64,000 bases of DNA from JAFDZO01 sp044226845. Its GTDB lineage: Bacteria; Bacteroidota; Ignavibacteria; Tepidaquicellales; Tepidaquicellaceae. Numbering within the stretch: position 1 is the stretch's first letter; each line of letters begins with the position of its first letter. The stretch spans positions 379,209 to 443,208 of the forward strand of contig JBGAGG010000002.1 of NCBI GenBank assembly GCA_044226845.1, read 5' to 3'. This document shows, piece by piece, positions 60,901 through 64,000 of this stretch. Made by a program: the position numbers and the translations under genes. The notes under the pieces were generated by a model, which ran no database searches, was not told the DNA's origin, and saw nothing but the letters and a program-made list of their open reading frames with translations.

Positions 60901-61102
60901 CGGCTGCTGAATAATTGCTCATTATTTTTAAAGTAACGGTTCCGTCAACTCCGTCTGTATTAAGCGCAGTAAACGCTGCCTGAATAGTAGTATAGTCAGC
61001 GCCGGCGCCCCCTATGAACTTAACTCCCGATATCGGAGCAGCCGTGCTGATTTTAGCGAGAAGCAATATTGCGGCTGAGAAAATGATTAAAATTTTTGTC
61101 AT
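57905..61102 (-). CDS. T9SS cargo: right-handed beta-helix protein, 1065 residues
   Basis: The protein has a signal peptide ending AKISTAA. About 600 residues of parallel beta-helix coils follow, with repeated N-x-I / G-N-x-I rungs (DNTIYGNNINGYEFLG, TNVQGNIIRKLT, GNTISDNFIS, IRIHNNTIASLTH, NVTITGNSFNYLG). Ig-like modules follow, including ELKWATSFEINNAGFEVQRK, which is common in this lineage, and a T9SS tail with YNLSQNYPNPFNPLTRINYDL closes the protein. Parallel beta-helix proteins are often polysaccharide lyases or adhesins; no catalytic site was identified. A good promoter and a 3'-end repeat flank the gene. Confidence 0.85.
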   Translation of the reverse strand: MTKILIIFSAAILLLAKISTAAPISGVKFIGGAGADYTTIQAAFTALNTDGVDGTVTLKIMSNYSAAESYPIRFGVIPGASAVNSVTLMPNDDIVTTINLSYTGPSNMIEFNGTDYVTIEGRPGGTGTAYKLQFSYLIPLSAQANLISMYDDACSNTIKYCRLYGSVSSTSLGLISIGNSSLATGNDDNTIYGNNINGYEFLGAGITSTQVAINLIGTAGKSNDRTIIKRNLIHDFTNYGVLQSATGAGDNTVLDSNSFYMSASSGIPASQSSTYYCISLNGGNGHSVTNNFLGGTGAEASGGNSNQTIAQPLIRGIYLNVGNTSTTNVQGNIIRKLTTSSQTVTSGGSNIAIEVAAGRVDIGTTSGNTISDNFISTRNGFIRGIFIISNDTIRIHNNTIASLTHTNTLATGGVCWGMYTAGTGFLSIQNNALSYIISSAKNTDANFPGCIGIINDNNHANVTITGNSFNYLGINNSPATNTWSTAIVMNPSGGTGKGTISKNLIFGFANSSTGTGNGNKAIYINAGSYNIVNNAVYIPVIYRNFINQYGICINAASGNTNNVFNNTIMISDSSTGAANCSAFLKSGAGRVNFYNNLIFTKRYSVSGNNFAMEVTDTNSFYSNYNFFSTENSSLVFKWLTTSYSLAGFKTASNKDTNSNYVQSSDIVLSNFISTSCLINNAYSYVWYVKGRGISNLTPAVTDDREGNSRSTSLASGPVDIGCDEITNSPAAPFSITASPAPVLNGTSFFNYLSSNVVSLNWGNSGTVPDSLSMQFYSGVTPPGAASFSTYKGYWHINAYGGDSYTYNLTLKYDENLLGEIPNESKLVPAKSENGVSYTPYQIQGTGAGQFAIDTNSNTITIYGLTSFSYFTLGNSDSPLPVELSSFTHTLNKRDVELKWATSFEINNAGFEVQRKKESGDFIKIAFVAGKGNSGTLNNYNYSDRFLESGKYYYRLKQIDLNGNYKYYDLNTFIEIGTPSKYNLSQNYPNPFNPLTRINYDLPAANFVSIKVYDARGCEVQTLVNQKQNSGSYYIDFNAASLSSGIYFYKIDAGDFKETKKMVLVK

Positions 61103-61123
61103 GAAGTTTTGATTAATTTAGGG

Positions 61124-61155
61124 CAAATTTATACCCTTTCAGTATTGATTACAAA
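61124..61155 (-). promoter_or_regulatory. Bacteroidota-type promoter of the beta-helix gene
   Basis: On the minus strand TTTG (61155-61152), a 20-bp spacer and TAAATTTG (61131-61124) match the consensus TTTG-N19-21-TAnnTTTG of Bacteroidota housekeeping sigma. The ATG is 21 bp further on. Confidence 0.7.
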
Positions 61156-61264
61156 GAGAAATTTGCCGAAATTACTGAAAAAAATATAAATTTAAGAGCA
61201 GATTATATTTATAAATCATTGTTTATTACTAAATAAACTGAAATCAATTTAACCGAAAAACTCA

Positions 61265-62734
61265 ATGTTAAACCCCAATACAATTGATGTTTTAAAACAC
61301 CTTGATAAAAAACAGTTGAAACGGCTTGGAGATTTTATAAATTCTCCCTTTCATAATTCAATTGAGATTATGTCAAAAATTTATGATGAAGTTGCAAAGA
61401 TTTATCCCAATTTCCCGGAAGAGAAGTTAAGCTATGAGAGGATGTTCAAAAAAATCTACAAAGGAAAAACTTACAAAGAGCAAACAATAAGAAATTTATA
61501 TTCTGAGTTCTCGCGGTTAGTCCGGGATTTTATAACTCAGTTAGAAATTGAACGTAACAAGGATTTTTATTATATGTTTCAGGTGGAAGGAATTTCAAAT
61601 GCGCAATGCTACGAATACGCAAATAAAATAATAAGAGAAAACACCAAAAAAGAAAATAAACGTGCGCTTATCGGTCCTGATTATTTCTTTTATAATTTCA
61701 GGATGGAATCAAATTTCAACAGCAATCTTGCATTTGCAAATAAATCACACACCAAAGAGTATTTCACAAGTCTTGATAGCAAGACGGATAATTTAATAAG
61801 CTTCTTCTTTAAAGTCCTTTTCAATTTTGCGACAACATATAAAATTCTGGATAAGATAAACAAACACAAAGAAGATGAAAGCAAGATGATAAATTCATTT
61901 CTTTCAACTTTCGACGTGGAAGAGTTTTTAAGCAAGCTGAAAAAAAACGGAAACGAATTTACCGATTATTTAAAAATTGAATATCTGCTTTATAAATACT
62001 CTGCCTCTGAAATGAGCGCTGAGCAGTATTACGAACTGAAAAAACTAATATTCGATAATATTGATAAGTTCGAAGATTTTGAAAAAATCCATATCTTCTA
62101 CGCTGCTTTTGATGTTATAAAACTATGGCTTTTACCAATTGATGATAAATATAACACTGAGTTTTTTGAGCTGGCAAAGTTGTTCTGCTCGATAAAAATA
62201 GAGGAGTATGAATCATTCGAAGAGATATTAGTATTTGAGTTCCGTTCAATTTTAAAAACTGCTGTTGCACTGAAAGAATTTGAATGGGCTGAAAACTTTT
62301 TGAACAAGTATATCAACTGCTTTAAGACAGAACAGCGTCAGCATGAAATGGATTACTCACAGGGCATTCTGAACTTTTACAAAGGCAGCTTTGAAAAATC
62401 GCTGGAGCATTTTAACAGATTTCCCATAAATCACATCCGCGAAAAAATTGATGTACAGATTTATTACATAATGAACTACATAGAGCTGAAAGCTTATGAG
62501 CCGGCGCTCTCGTTAATTGCTTCACTCCGCCAGTTATTAAGGGAAAGCAAAGAGATTCCTGAAATGTACTACAAGTCGGTTGAAAACTCATTGAAGTTTT
62601 TTAAAGAGCTTATTACTGCAAAAGAAAAAGGGGCGAAACCGGATTATGCAATTTTCAAAGAGGCAAAAGAATCCGGAAAATTTCATCAGCGGCAGTATAT
62701 ACTTGAAAAGTTTGAAAATGAAATTAAAAGATAA
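61265..62734 (+). CDS. Large alpha-helical protein of unknown function, family member 3
   Basis: The 489-residue protein is a third paralogue of the 491-residue proteins. Shared landmarks are DKKQLKRLGDFINSPFHNS, KIYPNF, LSYERMFKKIYKGKTYKEQTI, LVRDFI and, late, EMDYSQGILNFYKGSFEKSLEHF. The protein is helical and charged, with no signal peptide. Unlike the other two it has no small secreted-peptide gene beside it and is flanked by unrelated surface-protein genes. It is divergent from the beta-helix gene. Confidence 0.75.
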   Translation: MLNPNTIDVLKHLDKKQLKRLGDFINSPFHNSIEIMSKIYDEVAKIYPNFPEEKLSYERMFKKIYKGKTYKEQTIRNLYSEFSRLVRDFITQLEIERNKDFYYMFQVEGISNAQCYEYANKIIRENTKKENKRALIGPDYFFYNFRMESNFNSNLAFANKSHTKEYFTSLDSKTDNLISFFFKVLFNFATTYKILDKINKHKEDESKMINSFLSTFDVEEFLSKLKKNGNEFTDYLKIEYLLYKYSASEMSAEQYYELKKLIFDNIDKFEDFEKIHIFYAAFDVIKLWLLPIDDKYNTEFFELAKLFCSIKIEEYESFEEILVFEFRSILKTAVALKEFEWAENFLNKYINCFKTEQRQHEMDYSQGILNFYKGSFEKSLEHFNRFPINHIREKIDVQIYYIMNYIELKAYEPALSLIASLRQLLRESKEIPEMYYKSVENSLKFFKELITAKEKGAKPDYAIFKEAKESGKFHQRQYILEKFENEIKR

Positions 62735-62945
62735 TAGCATAATGGAATTAAGATTAAAAATTCCCAAAGTGAGTATGCATTATCTTCTTATAAAATCGCT
62801 ATTGTTGGTAAGGAGACCAGAAATAGCTCGATAATGTAAATTTCAAACACTATTTTTATATCCCCCATCTTTTCTCCCTCCCTTTTCTAACTCTTTTAAG
62901 ATATTTTACGTATAAATTAAAATCTAATAACAAACCTCAATTTAT

Positions 62946-64000
62946 ATGCGAAGAGTTCTCTCGGTTCTTTTTCTCATCTTATGTATTTCAACTAATTTAT
63001 TTGCACAGGTAAAAGTTACATCTTCTACGTTCGGAATGTTCGAAGGGCGCAATATCGGCCCGACGGTGATGAGCGGAAGAGTAACTGCAATTGACGCTGT
63101 CAATAAAGACAGCCGTATTATTTATGTAGGCTCAGCGGCAGGCGGCGTGTGGAAATCTATAACAGGCGGAACGCTTTGGAAGCCCGTCTTCGATAAGCAC
63201 ACTCAGTCAATCGGCAATTTAAGAATTGACCAGAAAAATCCTGAAACTGTATGGGTAGGAACGGGAGAATCGAATATGCGAAACAGTGTATCTGTCGGCG
63301 ACGGAATTTATAAAACTGTTGATGGCGGCGAGACGTGGAAGAAGATGGGGCTTGACGGCACGGAACATATAAGCAGAATAATAATTGACCCGACTAACTC
63401 GGATATAGTTTATGTTTCAGCGCCGGGACCGCTATGGGGAGATTCGCCCGATAGAGGCTTGTACAAAACTATGGATGGCGGAGCAACGTGGAATAAGATT
63501 TTATTTATTGACGATAAAACAGGATGCGCTGATGTAATGGTTGACCCGAAGGACCCGAATACAGTTTATGCATCTATGTGGGATTTCAGAAGAAAGCCGT
63601 GGTCGTTCAGCTCGGGAGGGCAGGGCAGCGGACTTTATAAAAGCACGGACGGCGGCGCAACGTGGAACAGAATAGATAAAGGATTTACAGACGGAATATT
63701 AGGCAGAATAATTTTAGCAATGTCTCCTTCTGATTCAAAAATAATTTATGCAATAGCAGAGGCAAAGAATACTGCTCTGTTTAAATCAACCGATGGCGGC
63801 GAAACATGGACGAAGAAAAGCTCGTCATCAAATGTAACAGCAAGACCATTTTATTTTTCATTGCTTACAGTTGACCCGACTAACTCGAACAGATTATACA
63901 GACCTGCATTTAATTTATCGATAAGTGATGATGCGGGTGAATCGTGGTTCGATGCATCTACGGAAGGCGGATGGGTGCACTCTGATATACATGCTTTGTG
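62946..64000 (+). CDS. Sortilin-like BNR/YVTN propeller, N-terminal part (cut by window edge)
   Basis: The frame is open from the ATG at 62946 to the end of the window (at least 351 codons). The product begins with a signal peptide MRRVLSVLFLILCISTNLFAQ. It continues FEGRNIGPTVMSGRVTAIDA and IYVGSAAGGVWKSITGGTLW, with later blades GIYKTVDGGETWKKMG, GLYKTMDGGATWNKI, GLYKSTDGGATWNR and LFKSTDGGETWTK. IGPxxMSGRV plus AAGGVWKS identifies the large VPS10/sortilin-like propeller family of exported proteins (full length usually ~1000 residues). The C-terminal sorting signal cannot be seen. Confidence 0.85.
   Translation, partial: MRRVLSVLFLILCISTNLFAQVKVTSSTFGMFEGRNIGPTVMSGRVTAIDAVNKDSRIIYVGSAAGGVWKSITGGTLWKPVFDKHTQSIGNLRIDQKNPETVWVGTGESNMRNSVSVGDGIYKTVDGGETWKKMGLDGTEHISRIIIDPTNSDIVYVSAPGPLWGDSPDRGLYKTMDGGATWNKILFIDDKTGCADVMVDPKDPNTVYASMWDFRRKPWSFSSGGQGSGLYKSTDGGATWNRIDKGFTDGILGRIILAMSPSDSKIIYAIAEAKNTALFKSTDGGETWTKKSSSSNVTARPFYFSLLTVDPTNSNRLYRPAFNLSISDDAGESWFDASTEGGWVHSDIHAL

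Noticed and set aside
62646..62834. A 62-codon frame overlapping and following the 489-residue gene, considered as a possible peptide partner
   Set aside because: Its product has no signal peptide and no DGVxWI core. The part outside the large gene encodes only ~30 residues.

Overview
The window is 64 kb of AT-rich bacterial chromosome (roughly one third G+C by eye). It most resembles the Ignavibacteria/Chlorobiota side of the Bacteroidota. The main reason is that six secreted proteins end in the sorting domain that begins with a QNYPNPFNPxTxIxF-type motif and ends in a short beta-strand tail with a final lysine, which is typical of type IX secretion (T9SS) cargo in that lineage. Supporting signs are a PorV/PorQ-family protein, a TTTG-N20-TAAATTTG promoter of Bacteroidota type, frequent TTG/GTG starts and many Sec signal peptides ending in SQ or AQ. 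This placement is an inference from protein style; no rRNA, tRNA or CRISPR array is present.

Layout. 0-2.3 kb: two tandem paralogous T9SS cargo genes, the first cut by the window edge. 2.3-20.1 kb: mostly housekeeping genes. These are a CAP-domain protein, a TPR protein, yqeY, cvpA, mutS2, an NtrC-type response regulator with no GAFTGA loop, rlmB, aspA, rsmI, gltX, a phosphoesterase, a 31-codon COX24/mS38-like gene, HU, sppA, a TPR lipoprotein, thpR, a VOC protein, a glutaminyl cyclase and a PorV/PorQ-like protein. 20.2-26.7 kb, minus strand: acylphosphatase, an EamA transporter, a UbiA-type phosphoribosyl-polyprenyl synthase homologue overlapping a GT-C glycosyltransferase, a 2TM protein, an antitoxin-toxin-antitoxin cassette and a B12-dependent mutase subunit. 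26.8-36.8 kb: an exported-protein region with two LolA-like paralogues, three T9SS cargo propellers and a 1020-residue SBBP propeller ending in dockerin-like repeats. 37.1-40.7 kb: a GAF histidine kinase, an exported protein and a TPR protein. 40.8-48.3 kb: one long plus-strand run for envelope glycan (ABC flippase, glycosyltransferases, O-antigen ligase/polymerase, WecE-type aminotransferase), followed by a SecB-like protein and pdxJ. 48.3-49.5 kb: NAD kinase and a DUF1844 protein.

49.5-53.7 kb is the least explained part. Two homologous 491-residue alpha-helical proteins flank two homologous small secreted peptides (80 and 70 residues), and a third member of the large family lies at 61.3 kb. 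This is the best candidate for an undescribed system; a peptide-receptor or effector-partner role is a hypothesis only. 54.1-56.8 kb holds a putative outer-membrane barrel, an inward-rectifier-type K+ channel and a third LolA-like protein. 56.9-57.9 kb is a gene-free island of several repeat families. 57.9-64 kb holds a 1065-residue beta-helix T9SS cargo protein, the third 489-residue family member and the start of a sortilin-like BNR propeller gene cut by the right edge.

Two signals link distant parts of the window. A repeat built on AATCACTGATTACACTGATTT lies just after the stop codons of three T9SS cargo genes, and a TCCGAC-box repeat is shared between the 37.0 kb and 56.9 kb intergenic regions.
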